DNA of 64,000 nucleotides from Pseudorasbora parva (GCF_024679245.1 NC_090174.1:49979538-50043537), one strand, 5' to 3'. Numbered from the stretch's first letter, positions 1-11,773 are shown. Numbers and translations are program-made. Notes: generated by a model not told the origin, from the sequence alone.

Positions 1-770
1 CAAAACAAAAATGAAATCATATCTGTTCCTTTCAGAGCCTTGCAAGCCTGTTTAAAACAATAGAGACAACTATGACTCACTCTCACCCAATGTGGGACTC
101 ACATTAGAATGAATGTGCGAATCTAATTTTGGACGTCATAGCTCATGTATTCTTAGCTAGAGGCTACATGACAGTAATGAGATCAAATCTGTTTTCCCTA
201 GTTAGTTGACATTAAGTAAAGCTGTTTCTCATGAAGATTGATCCAGTTGATGGTGTTAATTTGGTATAGATTGCTGTTGCTTGCGTCTGAGAAACACAAT
301 TATACCATATTATCAGTTACACCAATGCATGACCATACATTTCTAACGTAATATTTTGACCCCTGCAGCTGTTAGCTCTCAGTCGACTCGAGAGATAAAT
401 GATAGATGGATGTATGTGCTTGGGCCTTTTTTGCTTCCCTATATCCTATAATTCATAAGGTTGGCAAGGCTTTTAAATGGGTTTGAAATGGTAAGAGCGG
501 GTTTAACAGAGAACACGGTTTTGCTGTTAAAAAAGCGATACGTGGGTCTTTGGAACGAAAAAAGCGCAGGGTCTAGAGACAAGTCTTTAAAACTTCTTTA
601 AACTTGAGCGCAGTATTTTTAGAATGCTATTGTGCACGAGACACGAGCACAGTGGTCCGAGACATCCGTCTGGTCTAGTGCATGTTTCCATTGAAAAACA
701 ATGGAAAAGAAGTGCTCTGTAATGGATGGAAAAATGCATTCTGTGTGAACAGTGTCTAAGAAGTAGTCTA
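1..770. other. anonymous AT-rich stretch, no gene seen
   Basis: No open frame with coding character and no recognised repeat boundary were found. A small perfect 9-bp hairpin (TTTCCATTG / CAATGGAAA, 5-base spacer) lies at 685-707. The segment around 560-730 has the feel of repeat-derived DNA but I could not assign it. Confidence 0.4.
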
Positions 771-776
771 TTATTC

Positions 777-1150
777 TCACCAAGACTGCATTTATTTGAT
801 CACAACACAGTAATATTGTGAAACATCATTACAATTTATTTACAAATGTGCAATTTCTATTTTAATATATGCGATGGCAAAGGTGATTTTTCAGCATCAT
901 TACTCCGGTCTTCAGTGTCAGATGGTCCTTCAGAAATCATTCTATGCTGATTTGAAGCTCATTAAATATTTCTTCTTCTTCATCAATGTTAAAAACAGTT
1001 GTGCTGCTTAATTGTTTTGTGAAAACTGTTTTTTTTTCTTTCTTTGATGAACAGAAGTAATTATTTGAAATACAATTGTTTTGTAACACTGTAAAAGTCT
1101 TGAACCATTGATCAATTTAATGCATCCTTGCTGTTCAATCAATTTATTTC
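777..1150 (+). mobile_element. cyprinid dispersed repeat, GTTCAAAAGTTTGGGG-type family, copy 1
   Basis: The order of internal blocks (GCATTTATTTGATC, ATCATTACTCCGGTCTTCAGTG, CAGAAATCATTCTATGCTGA, AACAGTTGTGCTGCTTAAT, GATCAATTTAATGCATCC) is shared with the copies at 20210-20659 and, inverted, 56380-56700. I recognise it as a very common cyprinid non-autonomous DNA repeat whose intact ends read like GTTCAAAAGTTTGGGGTC. Both terminal inverted repeats are missing here, so this is an internal fragment. Confidence 0.6.
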
Positions 1151-1208
1151 ATCCTTGCTTGCCCTTGTTTGGGATCAGAGCCCCATCAAGAAAACCCTGC
1201 AGTCATAA

Positions 1209-2075
1209 TCAGTGTTAGGGGAATGTATTTGTACACTGTAAAAAATTATTTTAAAAATAAGTTACCTGGTTGTAATTTTGAGTTCATTGTAATTAAAAAA
1301 ATTGAGTTAATACAATGAACATTTTTTGCCAACCGACAACCTTTATTCAAATATTATTAAAAGATTTTGTAAGCATATTGGGTAATTGTGTTTTATTTGT
1401 GATGATGCAATGAAACTTGCCAAATTGTGCTATTTTTTATGTGGTTCAGATACAGTAATATTTAGAGTTTCTATTTATTGAACCAATTTCCCTTTAAGTC
1501 AACCAGGTTACTTACTTTTTAAAGTTAAACCAACAATATGTTTACAGTGTAATGTGTCATGTAATCAGATTACTTTTTTCAAGTAACTAGAAAATTAACG
1601 TTTTAATTTTTAAATTTAAAGTTACTTTTTCAAATAAGTAATACAAGTTACTTTGTTTTCCCATTTATTGACTGACACCTCTTCTGTCTCCATGTTGAGA
1701 GAAATCGGAAGTAAGTGCAAATGTGTTGTTAACATGATGGCTATTGTAGATCTAGACTTAATGTGAGTAGGCATTTACTCATCTCACTTGCACAAACTGA
1801 TTCAGTAATAGTCCTCAACATGAATAAAACCAAAAAACATAAATAAAAAAAGTGAAATGCAAGCTCAGAATATGCAAACTTCCAATAATTAAATGCTAAA
1901 TAGCACGAAGATATTTAATCTCATTTTATTAACCAATGTATTTGCTGCAGACCTTCGGTGATCTAATTCATCCATGCTAATAAACTTAAATGACTTAATA
2001 AACATCACTTAACACAATTAGTACCCTTTTTTAAGGAGTAATGCAATATGTAACATATTTCTTTTAGAAGTAACC
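1209..2075 (+). mobile_element. hAT-like repeat relic (CAGTGTTRGGGGAA end), interrupted
   Basis: The left part (from 1210) reads CAGTGTTAGGGGAATGTATT. The sequence resumes after a MITE with ATGTAATCAGATTACTTTTT and a TTACTTTTTCAAATAAGTAA block, a pattern I recognise from a common teleost repeat built on AGTAACT/GTTACT motifs. The right boundary is vague (about 2075) and no target duplication was identified. The MITE at 1234-1549 splits it, so it is older than that MITE. Confidence 0.4.
1234..1549 (+). mobile_element. CACTGTAAAAAA-type MITE, copy 1
   Basis: The ends are inverted repeats: CACTGTAAAAAATTATTTT on the left and TTTACAGTG on the right, each next to a TA dinucleotide that may be the target duplication. 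Subterminal AAGTTACCTGGTTG and CAACCAGGTTACTTACTTTT also pair. A second copy lies inverted at 21257-21660. No coding capacity. The TA target would suit a Tc1/mariner-mobilised MITE, which is inference. Confidence 0.7.
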
Positions 2076-2123
2076 ATCACCGTCACTGGTCATAATACAT
2101 TTTACATTACATTTAATAATTTT

Positions 2124-2185
2124 GTCAAGTCAAATCAACTTTATTTATATAGCACTTTTACAATGGCAATTGTTTCAAAGCAGCT
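2124..2185 (+). repeat. TTTATTTATATAGCAC repeat fragment
   Basis: The block TCAAATCAACTTTATTTATATAGCAC...TTTCAAAGCAGCTT is a common fish repeat terminus. The inverted counterpart is at 25498-25552. Only about 60 bp are left. Confidence 0.5.
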
Positions 2186-2746
2186 TAGTGTTGTCACGAT
2201 ACCAAAATTATGACTTCAATACGATACCAGACTAAAATACCTCAATACCGGTACTAAATTGATACTACTGTATTAAAAAAAGAAAGAAGATATGATATGA
2301 CAACAGAACTTATTATTCATTGTTTTATTTATTTTTTACTAAAAATTCACTTGACCAGCATTTTCCTGCCCTGGTTTTTGACCATTCCCTCCTTTTATTG
2401 ATATAATAACTACATGCCAGTGTAACATCCTTACAGAGATCACATTATCAGTCATTATCATTCACTAACCTTTCACTTCTCAACAGGTTGGGATGACCAA
2501 AATCTTATTTTATGATACAATTAATTTAACATTTTTTTAAATGTAATTTTATAATTATAATATAGATTTTTTTTTTTTTACCCTTTGTTTTTTCACCAAA
2601 AAAAAGCAAATTACAAACAATATGAGAAAAACAGTGCTTTATTTTTCAGCTACATTAAGTCTATTTAACAGTAGCAAATCAAGAAAGAAATTAAATAATC
2701 AAATATAAAACTCTTCTTCACTCTATAATTTAACTATACACTGATT

Positions 2747-2857
<111 letters not shown>

Positions 2858-2936
2858 TTTAGCCAAGCATGTGGTGGTTTTCTATTTTTCATTGTTTGCT
2901 TAACATTAATCACACAGAATATTAGGTCTGGCTTAA

Positions 2937-3160
2937 AGGGATACTTCACCGCTTTTTCATATTAAACTATTTTATTCCCTTAACTAAGATGAGTTGATAC
3001 ATACCTCTCTCGTCTGAGCTCTCTCATTTCTGTCAATAGGGGGGAGGAGGAGATGTGAGGTAGGATTTTTCATTTAATATTAAAAATATATTAAATTGGA
3101 TTTTTAATATAATATTAAAAAATATTATGGTTTAATATTAAAAAGTGGTGAAGTATCCCT
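2937..3160. mobile_element. TTAA-target MITE, AGGGATACTTCACC ends (short form)
   Basis: TTAA (2933-2936 and 3161-3164) flanks a 224-bp element with inverted ends AGGGATACTTCACCGCTTTT and GTGGTGAAGTATCCCT. The interior is AT-rich with ATATTAAA repeats. The same ends and subterminal ACTAAGATGAGTTGATAC-type sequence occur in the long fold-back element at 31822-34178, so this is a short relative. TTAA targets are typical of piggyBac and Kolobok superfamilies. Which one mobilised it is not decided. Confidence 0.8.
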
Positions 3161-3333
3161 TTAAGACCTGCACGGCTCTAAGTACCTCAACTGTACACGT
3201 TCACTAAAGACATATCCGACTATGTTTACTTGAATACTCGCCTGACCGTGCATTTTTACATATTTTTCAACATTCAAACCCAAACAATAGTCCGTGAAAG
3301 TATTTAATCGCGATCGCATGCTGTCTGAAAGGC

Positions 3334-3543
3334 GTGTGTGCGCTTCAGGTCAGAGTCCTGCAGCGCGAGCACGTCCCGCGCCACACTTTTTCTTCTTATG
3401 CGCGCATATGTCTGTTGCTTTCTTTGTCATGCGTTGTGCGTATATATTTAACTCTTCTACTTCCAATGTTTAGTGAACGGCTGAAGCAGAGCTCTCCACA
3501 CATGCCTGACACCTGCTGTCACACATCACTCATCTCACATTAG
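3334..3543 (+). other. open frame of 69 codons, probably chance
   Basis: A short frame inside the hAT-like relic with no recognisable domain. It is AT/GC-mixed repeat sequence rather than a gene. It is noted only because it is the longest non-microsatellite frame in this element. Confidence 0.1.
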
Positions 3544-3818
3544 CGCTGTCCTCCTTAAAATACCGGTACTAATAAAATTCCATATCGTACCGTTTGTAAT
3601 AGCAGGGTATCGCAATACTTTTCTAGTATTGAAAAATTTGCAGACACTTTTATCCTAAGCGACTTTCAACACAGGAGGAGAACTACAGGAAGCGATCCAT
3701 CATGAAGAGGCAAATAATCACAAAGTGCCTGAAATACAAAGTTTTGGACACCAGTAACATAAGCTATAATAGGGAGGGATTCGATTTTTTAAATAGAAAA
3801 TATATATTTTTAGGTTAA

Positions 3819-4129
3819 AGGGATGGTTCACACAAAAATGTAAATGTTGATGTTTATCTGCTTACCCACATGGCATCCAAGATGTAGGTGTGTTTGTTTC
3901 TTCAGTAGAACACAAAGGAAGATTTTTAACTCCAACTGTTGCTATAATGCATGTCAATGGGGTATATTTGTATGACAGTCACTATGAGAGTAAAAAACCC
4001 ACAGACATACAAATCCATATTAAACCCAGTGGCTCGTGTCATATGATCGCAACAAACACACCTACATCTTGGATGCCTTGGGGGTAAGCAGATAAAAATC
4101 TAATTTTCATTGTTTCGTGAACTATCCCT
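3819..4129. mobile_element. TTAA-target MITE, AGGGATRGTTCAC ends, copy 1
   Basis: TTAA duplications at 3815-3818 and 4130-4133 bound a 311-bp element with inverted ends AGGGATGGTTCAC / GTGAACTATCCCT. The ends are joined to near-inverse subterminal blocks (ATCTGCTTACCCACATGGCA and GCCTTGGGGGTAAGCAGAT). The interior GTTTCTTCAGTAGAACACAA is shared with the copy that starts at 16172. Common cyprinid non-autonomous element; no coding capacity. Confidence 0.85.
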
Positions 4130-4205
4130 TTAAATGCTTATGGAAGAGATGAGTTTTCAGCTGTCTTCTGAATGTTGTTTAGGTGAGGTTAATGCTCATG
4201 GTAGA

Positions 4206-4618
4206 GCATATGATCAACAATTGAGTGACGCTTATTTAGTTCATTGTTTTTCTGATAAGGCTGGCAATCACAAACTTGATTTTCCATGCATGCATGGGTG
4301 AACCATTGGACCTGTTTTTATTGATTGGTGATTTAAAAGGCTTTAAGATGAACTGCAATGAGCTATTTTACTCAGAAACATCTTCTGTCTGTATATTCTG
4401 GTGAATAAATACTAGGTCATTTAATCTATTTTCAGCCAGACTTCCCTATTATCATGCCACTACTTGGTTCAAATAATGCAGACGTAAGTGTGCCATCCAT
4501 GTTTTTTTTTTTTCTCTTCATTCTACAATTTTTAACATTTGAGTGCAGACTGCAGTGATTAACCAATCAGATTCAGTATTCCAGAGAGCCATGTAATCAT
4601 TTTATACGATTCTTACAT
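4206..4618. other. anonymous stretch
   Basis: Nothing recognised. A T-run lies near 4502-4512. No coding signal on either strand. Confidence 0.4.
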
Positions 4619-4622
4619 TTAA

Positions 4623-5853
4623 AGCTACACTGTGTGATATTTTCTCCCATCTAGCGGTGAAAAGGTATATGACCATCCAGTGAATAATTGTTTCTGCTCC
4701 TCTCAATTTCGATTTCGTTTCAACTCCTACGGTGGCCGATTTAGTCATGGCTTTCAGTTCGACCTCTTCGGTGAGTGTTGCGTCAACTCAAGTGATGAGG
4801 TAATTTTTGAAAACTATTATAATTTGCAGTTATTTAATTTACCAAATGATCTATGATCAAGTTAATCTATGTAAAATGAATAATAGAACTGAATAATAAC
4901 CAGTTCATTGCTAACATCAGCTATCAGGTTCCCAGACGAATGCAAGCTCTTAGTAAAGTAACTTTTCTCAGTGCTATCATTATTCTGTATATTGTACAAC
5001 ACCACTAGCGTAAGGCAAACAAATTATAATGCAATTAAAATATTAATCTCATGTTATCCGTCATAGAACACGGATTTATGTTATAAGGTAAACAATACTT
5101 TTTCATCATTGAAGCGAAGAAAACTATCCTAGATGTCGTTCTAGTGTTATGCACAGCACACCATGATATAATTAGCCAAGCAACAATAAAACTTCCAATA
5201 TACACAGAATTAATATTACCTGTCGAGAAGAAAGCAGGCAACGTCAGCGTTCTTTTTAAAATCGTTGCTCCTCATGAGCTCTTTCCATCTTGGAAAGGCC
5301 ACTCCAGTATTTACTTTTGTGTTGTTGATTTGCCCGTTGCGTTGCCGTCTTAATTCTCTTTTCCGCTTCCTTGGCGACTCTGATACATATCCCGCAATGT
5401 TACTAGGTCCCCGACCGGGGTCGAATTCGGTAATCAATTCCGGGACGTGGTTGCTTTTACACAGAAGGCGACCCGGCAATGCTCCGAGAATATTGCGGGT
5501 CCGACGTGCAGTGTGAAAGGGGCTTAAGAGTGATCCTCCATCATCATATAGCAGCCTCAAGCAATCCTCCTCTTCACATTCGACACAGTGCCATCGAGTG
5601 TAAAAACGCGAAAAGCGAAGCTTGAATTTACGGGTATGTCCCTCTTTGGCAAATGTACTTTCAAGATGGAGGAGCAACATGGCGACCGCCATCCGAACCC
5701 TCAACACGTATGTATTTTCAATGGTATATTATAAAATTATGAGAATGCATTATTACTTGAAAGAAGTAAATATACATTAATGAGCACATATATTTTTGAA
5801 AGAACTAAGTGATTTTAGCTAAGAATAAACTAAAAAAGTTAGACAGTGTAGCT
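4623..5853 (-). mobile_element. 1.2 kb TTAA-target DNA transposon derivative
   Basis: TTAA at 4619-4622 and 5854-5857 flanks inverted ends AGCTACACTGTGTGATATTT and (inverse of the right end) AGCTACACTGTCTAACTTTT. At 1.23 kb it is the largest TTAA element here without a visible nested insertion. It holds a minus-strand 163-residue frame (5216-5707) that ends at a splice-donor-like site, so it may be an internally deleted relative of an autonomous element. On the plus strand, ATGGCTTTCAGTTCGACC (4747) followed by TCG|GTGAGT also resembles a first exon plus donor. Confidence 0.7.
5216..5707 (-). pseudogene. exon-like frame in a TTAA transposon, teleost repeat ORF
   Basis: A 163-residue minus-strand frame. 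The C-terminal third is the most protein-like part: a basic block RKRKRELRRQRNGQ (residues about 112-125), then FPRWKELMRSNDFKKNADVA and a final CFLLD. The reading runs to 5220, where CAG|GTAATA (GT at 5219-5218) is a good splice donor, so the stop just beyond is probably intronic. I recall similar 'RKRKRE...FPRW-EL...D-A-FLLD' stretches in many uncharacterised, probably transposon-derived teleost proteins, but I cannot name a family. The N-terminal part may be chance reading of GC-rich repeat sequence. No DDE catalytic motif is visible. Confidence 0.3.
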
Positions 5854-5857
5854 TTAA

Positions 5858-6716
5858 GGGGGCAAATCGGTGCAGAAAATTAATAAAGAATATGCCCATT
5901 CTGTTAAAACTCCATTTGCTAAACTTAAAATGGAAAATATATCTATAGCTGCAGGTGAAAAAAAGACTTCAGAGTCAGGCCAAAACTGAAGCTTTTTCCT
6001 TACAGTTGGTCAGTTAGTAAATCTGTGTTGACTTTCAAGTGTGTCTGAGAATGTAGCGCTGAAAAGAGATCTGTGTGTGCACATCCAGCATGACAAATCA
6101 CTGCACCCTACGGCCATTAGTGCTCTTCTAATAGAATTGTGTTCTGATCCTTCTCTCGGTGAAAGACAATTTTCTGACACTGTTTCCCCTGAAAACAGCA
6201 CAGCAGGGTTTTGACATTTGCAATGTGCCACGGCAGAAGTGACAACAGATGAAGCTACCACAATTGCTAGCCGAAACACAGACATACTGTGAAGGAGATG
6301 TGAACTTTAGATTTTTCATTAACCTTAGGCACACAACTTAATTTCGAGACAGATACTGAACGTAATGATGATTGAGTGAGTCAGGTGTTGATTCAGATAC
6401 TGCTCTGATGGATTCAGCGAGTTCATTCAGTAGAGGATTTGTCCAACTGGATCAAAATAAGACCTAAATAATTTCTTGGGGGGATTATTTATGTAAAATA
6501 ACTCATAAGAGTCATTTTGAATCAGACTTCACTGGTTTACATGGTTTTGTCTTAAAAAATGACATCAGTAGAAAGATATGTTGAATTGTTTTGTGATTAA
6601 CTTTTTATCACATTTCATTTTGATTCAATACAATTTATTTTGCCAGGAAGCTTAGCAGTGGCAAAGGACAGGAAACACTGGTTCCAATTTCTTAGCAGCT
6701 AAAATAGCGAGGAAAA

Positions 6717-6719
<3 letters not shown>
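5858..6719. other. anonymous stretch
   Basis: No gene or clear repeat. Frames at 6010-6334 have no domain and overlap one another on the same strand. Confidence 0.4.

Positions 6720-6720
<1 letters not shown>

Positions 6721-6808
<88 letters not shown>
6721..6808. repeat. (TG)n microsatellite with (CG)4 tail
   Basis: Pure TG from 6721 to 6798, then CGCGCGCG, then TGTCC. An alternating purine-pyrimidine tract of this kind is prone to Z-DNA. Confidence 0.97.
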
Positions 6809-6809
<1 letters not shown>

Positions 6810-7074
6810 CCTTCCAACATAAAATAATTTGTTTCAGATTCTTAGCTACTGATGTAAAAAATCACCTGCTTATTGTTGAATATGGTGTTTAAAAGTATAA
6901 AAATAAACAGATCCTACTTGGGGGGATTATAGGGTAAACAGGGTCCAGCTTCACAAAACATTCTTAAAAGGTAGAAAAGTTTCTGCCAATCTCGTGTTAA
7001 TCTTGAGTACCTATTGTATTGCATCCTTCATATCTCAAAAGAGTCTATAAAAGACATACACTGTATCGATTCTT

Positions 7075-7133
7075 TCCTAAAACAGCTGAATTCGTAGAGG
7101 CGTGCAGTGGGAGGAGCTAAAGAGTCTCTCTCG

Positions 7134-7174
<41 letters not shown>

Positions 7175-7200
7175 CAATACATCATGGCACTATCCTAAAA
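7075..7200 (-). repeat. dispersed repeat with internal CA tract, copy 1 (inverted)
   Basis: Read on the minus strand this is GGATAGTGCCATGATGTATT, a TG tract, GACTCTTTAGCTCCTCCCAC and GAATTCAGCTGTTTTAGG. It matches 10335-10520 on the plus strand block for block, including the position of the dinucleotide tract. Confidence 0.7.
7141..7173. repeat. (AC)n microsatellite
   Basis: About 16 pure AC units preceded by a short CTCTCTC run. It lies inside the dispersed repeat 7075-7200. Confidence 0.95.
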
Positions 7201-8498
7201 TTCGATTCACTATACGTTCGTGTTGTTACATTTATATGCACTAACACACCAACTGCCAACAAAACACAGACATTTGATGCAGTTTCACTTACCGCCCGTG
7301 GTTTTGACTCGTGACCGGAAACACTCAAAAGCTCTGTTGCTGCTTCAGAAAAAAACAAACTGCATCCACTGTTTCCTTAATGCTGGGTTATTTGGGAAGC
7401 TGAACAAGCTTAACAAGGTCGAGGCCACACTCAAAAAAACAAAACAACAACTTTATGAAAAATGTTTGCATCTGGAAGGAGTGTATTTGGCACAGAAATA
7501 CTCTGCCACATGTCCAACTTTTTCTTTTCTTTTTTTGTTGTTGCCATGTTTAGCATGAGAGTGTAAGTCTAAGTGAGACAGAATGCATTAAATATCATTA
7601 GACATCCCCCCCCCACCTTCTAAAAATACTGGTAGTTTTTTCTTAACTGCTCTTTTCTTATTTTCTAACTTACATTTAAGAATATTTTGAAAAGTAAGAT
7701 GTTTAATATATTTATTGTATTGTTTCAGTATAAAGCATTACAACATAGACACATATAATACATATGACTATCTAGGGATGTAAACAACAAGTACTCTGAA
7801 AATGATCAGTGAGTCTTCAGCAAGAACTGCTAAACAATCAGATAGCCATGACCTGTCATTTTCTTCTTAAGATAAAAAAAGATGTTAAGAAAGATTTGAG
7901 AACTTATTAACAATGGTTCAAGAATTCGACTTGGAACATTCTTACAAACCTCCTAATTTAGATTAAGAAATGTCTTAACTTACTTAAAGCAGATTTTTGT
8001 GAATCCGGCCTTAGATCTTAAATATACTTGTATTGAATAATAGTGCATTTGACGTCTGTAATTTTCTTGTGTTATTGTGTGGATAATTTGAAGGTAACAA
8101 GACATAGAATATCTCAGGCAAGTAAATCCCTCTTTCCCTCTCATTAAAAGATGGAGAATCCCTGTTGTACACGCTTCTGAGACTCATAATGAACTTAATT
8201 GTCCTGCTGGGCTTTGGTTTGCTTCATCTTCCCCAGTAGATCTGTTTGTTTTTGGCCGGTACTTTCCATTCGTTCACCAGCATAAATTCATTTATAGGTG
8301 GTGCAGGGATTTACATTCAAAATTTAGACGCTTCATTCAATTGAAGCCAGGCTGTACACAAAAGGCTCCTGACCCCACACTAGAGCTAAAAATACAGCTT
8401 TTTGCCGCGCCTCTGTTGGCTTTCGTAATCATAGCCTGCTTGGAAATCTTCCCCAAAACATAGAGGCTGCCTGTGCAGACCGGCTGGGGTAACCGGAG

Positions 8499-8500
<2 letters not shown>
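7201..8500. other. anonymous stretch
   Basis: No gene recognised. Frames at 7102-7558 have no domain. A C-rich run (CCCCCCCC) is at about 7607. The segment 8337-8500 is slightly richer in GC but shows no splice-bounded frame. Confidence 0.4.

Positions 8501-8558
<58 letters not shown>
8501..8558. repeat. (GT)n microsatellite
   Basis: 29 uninterrupted GT units. A purine-rich GAGA stretch follows at 8580-8650. The minus-strand frames that cross it are Thr-His repeats. Confidence 0.97.
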
Positions 8559-8561
<3 letters not shown>

Positions 8562-10334
8562 CTCTGAGGTGAAAAGGGCAGAGCAGGAGGGGAGGAAGTG
8601 GAGCAGGAGAAAGAGAGAGAGAGGGGTGGCAGGCAGGGAGTGAGTGAGTTGGGCTACTCCTTTTTCTCCATCCCCCTTTCCAACCATTCATCTGCCCACT
8701 GGCTGGAAAAGCCTCTGACTCTTTTACGAACATGTGGAACACATTTAACCACCTCAGCTGCGCCCACCCGAACTGTCTCCACCCTCCTTTCTCTTACTCT
8801 TTTCCACCCATTCTGCACGCTCTGCCGTTTATGCCTACTATTTGCAGTATTGCATTCTTGTGTTTGATTAAAAGAGAAGTGTCATACTTTTTGCACTTTG
8901 CTGTATTACAAAGGGCAAAACAGAATCAAATAAACTAATACATCTGAAAAATTAGCAATGAGCTCTTAGTTTTACGTAACATTTGATTTAAATGCTTTGT
9001 TCGGATAGGATTCGACTGAAAAGACTACCCATGGATCCACATGAAGACTGTCACTTCAGAGAGAACGTGCTGTCACTCAAACTGTTAAAAGCATCTCAGA
9101 GGTGCCACTGGTCTCTGGTGCTTTGATGTGAGAGATGTAAAGGACAGCATGGCCACTTTGGGTTTGTTAATTTATTTATATACAATACATTATATCAGTG
9201 ATGGGCCACTATGGAATTTTTCACAGACTGACTGTAGCCGTTATCTAGATATCAAGGAGCGAAGCAGATCCTTTCAGTTTATAATTGTAGCTCTTGTTAA
9301 CTGAAATAAAAAGTACAGCATAAAACATGCTGTGTATTTGAATGCATCTTTAAAATTTAAAAAAAATAATAATAATTTAAAAAGGCAATCTTACTGACCC
9401 CAAACTTTTGAACGTTTTGAAAGTTAGTGTGTGTGTCATCAGAACTCTCATCTCTTAAGAACTCTAAAATAAGACAAATGGGAAGTACTGTCGTGGCCAA
9501 AAAGAGACATGAATGCATTTAGTTAACGAAAGCTGTCGTAATGAATTGGTGTTGATTATAGAATGCTCAGAAATGAGTTCAGTTTTTGATTTGGTGTCGC
9601 GTGTAGATTATAATAATGCAGAATGATTTTAATTGAATTTGACGTTCATCATTAGTGTGAGAAGTGTCTTGTCTGTGACGCGGGGTATGAGGGTGTGATC
9701 GGCTCATTTGTATTCATCACCTTACACGGTTATGTCATTTTCAATCAAGCCAGTTTGAAGCAAAGGAATAAAGGAAACTCAAAAGAAACCAAAATGAGAA
9801 GTGACCCAGAGCCCTAGAGTAAAACGCTCTGTCGTCTGTCAGCCAGTGCTCTGACAGAATGAAATCACCAATGCAAATCCATTCAATTTGACTGTAAAAT
9901 TCTGGAAGGCACCCACAATTATAGCTTGATCCTGACCAACAGAGTGCTGAACGCCATTGAAAGTCAGAGTTTGGTCTTTTCTTTCACAACAAGATTATAC
10001 AATGCTCTAACAGTCTTTGAAAGATTGCATTTCAGGCAAGACAGAAGATGAGGCATGCTGCCTGCCTGCCTCAGGTTGAATTTAAAGCAAAAAACATTTT
10101 CACTTGATAACTGAAATGAATAATGCTTTTAAGAAATATTTAAAATAGGCTATATTTTGGTAGCCACCTTTTTTGGTTTCATAGAGAAGAGAAGAAGCGT
10201 AGCTTCCTTGCTTAAATAGAAACACAAATGCTGTTTACACAGATTTATTCTCCTTCAGTTGATCTTGAGGTTCACTCTATCCATACTTGCATACTAAAAT
10301 CTGATTTTTCAACATACTACACTCTTATATGGGA
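8559..10334. other. anonymous stretch with one repeat terminus
   Basis: Only the terminus TCTTACTGACCCCAAACTTT (from about 9390) of the GTTCAAAAGTTTGGGG-type family is recognised. The rest shows no gene. Confidence 0.4.
9386..9416 (+). repeat. solo terminus of the GTTCAAAAGTTTGGGG family
   Basis: Reads CTTACTGACCCCAAACTTTT followed by GAACG, the inverse of the family's left terminus. It follows an A/AAT-rich run typical of the 3' part of the element. Confidence 0.6.
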
Positions 10335-10394
10335 ATCGTAATTTATCCAGGGATAGTGCCATGATGCTGTGTGTGTGTGTGTGTGTGTGGGTGT

Positions 10395-10450
<56 letters not shown>

Positions 10451-10520
10451 ATGCTTGTGACTTTTTAGCTCCGCCCACTGCACGTCTCCATGAATTCGGC
10501 TGTTTTCAGAAAAAAGACAA
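10335..10520 (+). repeat. dispersed repeat with internal GT tract, copy 2
   Basis: GGATAGTGCCATGATGCT, then a GT tract, then TTTTTAGCTCCGCCCACTGC and GAATTCGGCTGTTTTCAG. It is homologous in inverse orientation to 7075-7200. Confidence 0.7.
10369..10449. repeat. (GT)n microsatellite, interrupted
   Basis: A GT tract of about 80 bp with two GGGT interruptions near 10388-10399. Confidence 0.96.
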
Positions 10521-10548
10521 ATATGTTGTACAGAGTCTTGCAGCGATT

Positions 10549-10665
10549 CCATAGAAGAACCATTTTTGAATACCAAAGGAACTTTTCGGTGAACATTTTG
10601 TAAAAGAACTGTTTGAAGAATATCCTGTAAGTTTCAGAACTGAAAAGTGAAAGAACACTGCTGCA
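10549..10665 (+). repeat. AAGAACC-type MITE fragment
   Basis: AGAAGAACCATTTTTGAATA, GGAACTTTTCGGTGAACATT and AAAAGAACTGTTTGAAGAAT resemble a common teleost repeat built on AAGAACC/GGTTCTT. Boundaries are approximate. Confidence 0.5.
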
Positions 10666-11052
10666 TAAGCTTCCTTCGGATCCTAAAATTAGGAATGTGT
10701 GGTTGAACTTTATATTAGAGTTCTAGCTTCCGTGTGGAAGACAATGTACATGTTCGCTTCATTTCACTGCAGAATCGTTTGTAAACAAGTCTCAGGTCGA
10801 TGCTGGATTTGCAGACATATTAAGATTAAAACACATTGCTGTGCCTTCTATATTGGATCCGACAGGAAGGGTGCAACACACTTATGTAAGTAAAACTTGT
10901 TAATAAAAAAAAAGGAAAATGTGATAGTATTGCATTGGAATTAGACTCAGACCATGTAAGGCTGTTGGCAGGCCGGTGAATCTTAAATAGTGAAATAACA
11001 TTAATTTATTGATCTACGTTCTTCACTCTCTTGACTTGATATCTGAAGGGCA

Positions 11053-11057
<5 letters not shown>
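10666..11057. other. anonymous stretch
   Basis: A 64-codon frame at 10699-10893 has no recognisable domain or splice context. No other feature. Confidence 0.4.

Positions 11058-11092
<35 letters not shown>
11058..11092. repeat. (GT)n microsatellite
   Basis: About 17 GT units after CACGCACGT. Confidence 0.95.
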
Positions 11093-11094
<2 letters not shown>

Positions 11095-11773
11095 CGGTTT
11101 GTGCTTAAATCCACCAAACGGCAGGCCAAGTAATACAAGAATAATATTCCAATCAATCAAGGGGGGATGAGAATTAGTGATATAATATAATCGACTGATA
11201 TTGATTTTTTTATTACCGATACTGATATTTTGCCTGTTTGTGCCGATAACCAATATATATAATATATAACTTATTGTGTTATTTCTGTTTTTTACAATTA
11301 CAGCTACAGCACTGAACTGAGCTTTTTAAACACTGTAGTTTTTGCAGTTTCACTCCCTTACATACAGAACAAAAGACATTTACATCATAATTGTTTTTTT
11401 TTAATACAGTGCAGTCTTTTAACATTAATGCTATATTAATGCTATTTTACCTTTTTATTTATAAATACAGCCATATTAACAACAGGTAAAATACATTTAC
11501 AACATAAATGAGACTTGAGTCTTTCAACTCCCCATAACTATGAGCATAAATATAAGCATTCATTTTAAACTACAGTTTTAAAAGGTTTATGAGTTTAATA
11601 GACTAAAGAGTGAATATTCTCTGGAATATGCAAACATTGTAAAAGCTGATGTATTCACAGGTTTGTTTATTTTTCTTAAAGAGTCAATCTCATCTAGTAC
11701 TGTATAAAAATTAATGTTTGTGTCAGTCCATGAAATGCTGATGAGAGAGCGCTGTTTTCATCTCGGTGTTTAA

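Noticed and set aside
5400..5530. GC-rich block as a CpG-island promoter
   Set aside because: It is only about 130 bp and lies within a TTAA transposon; no gene follows.
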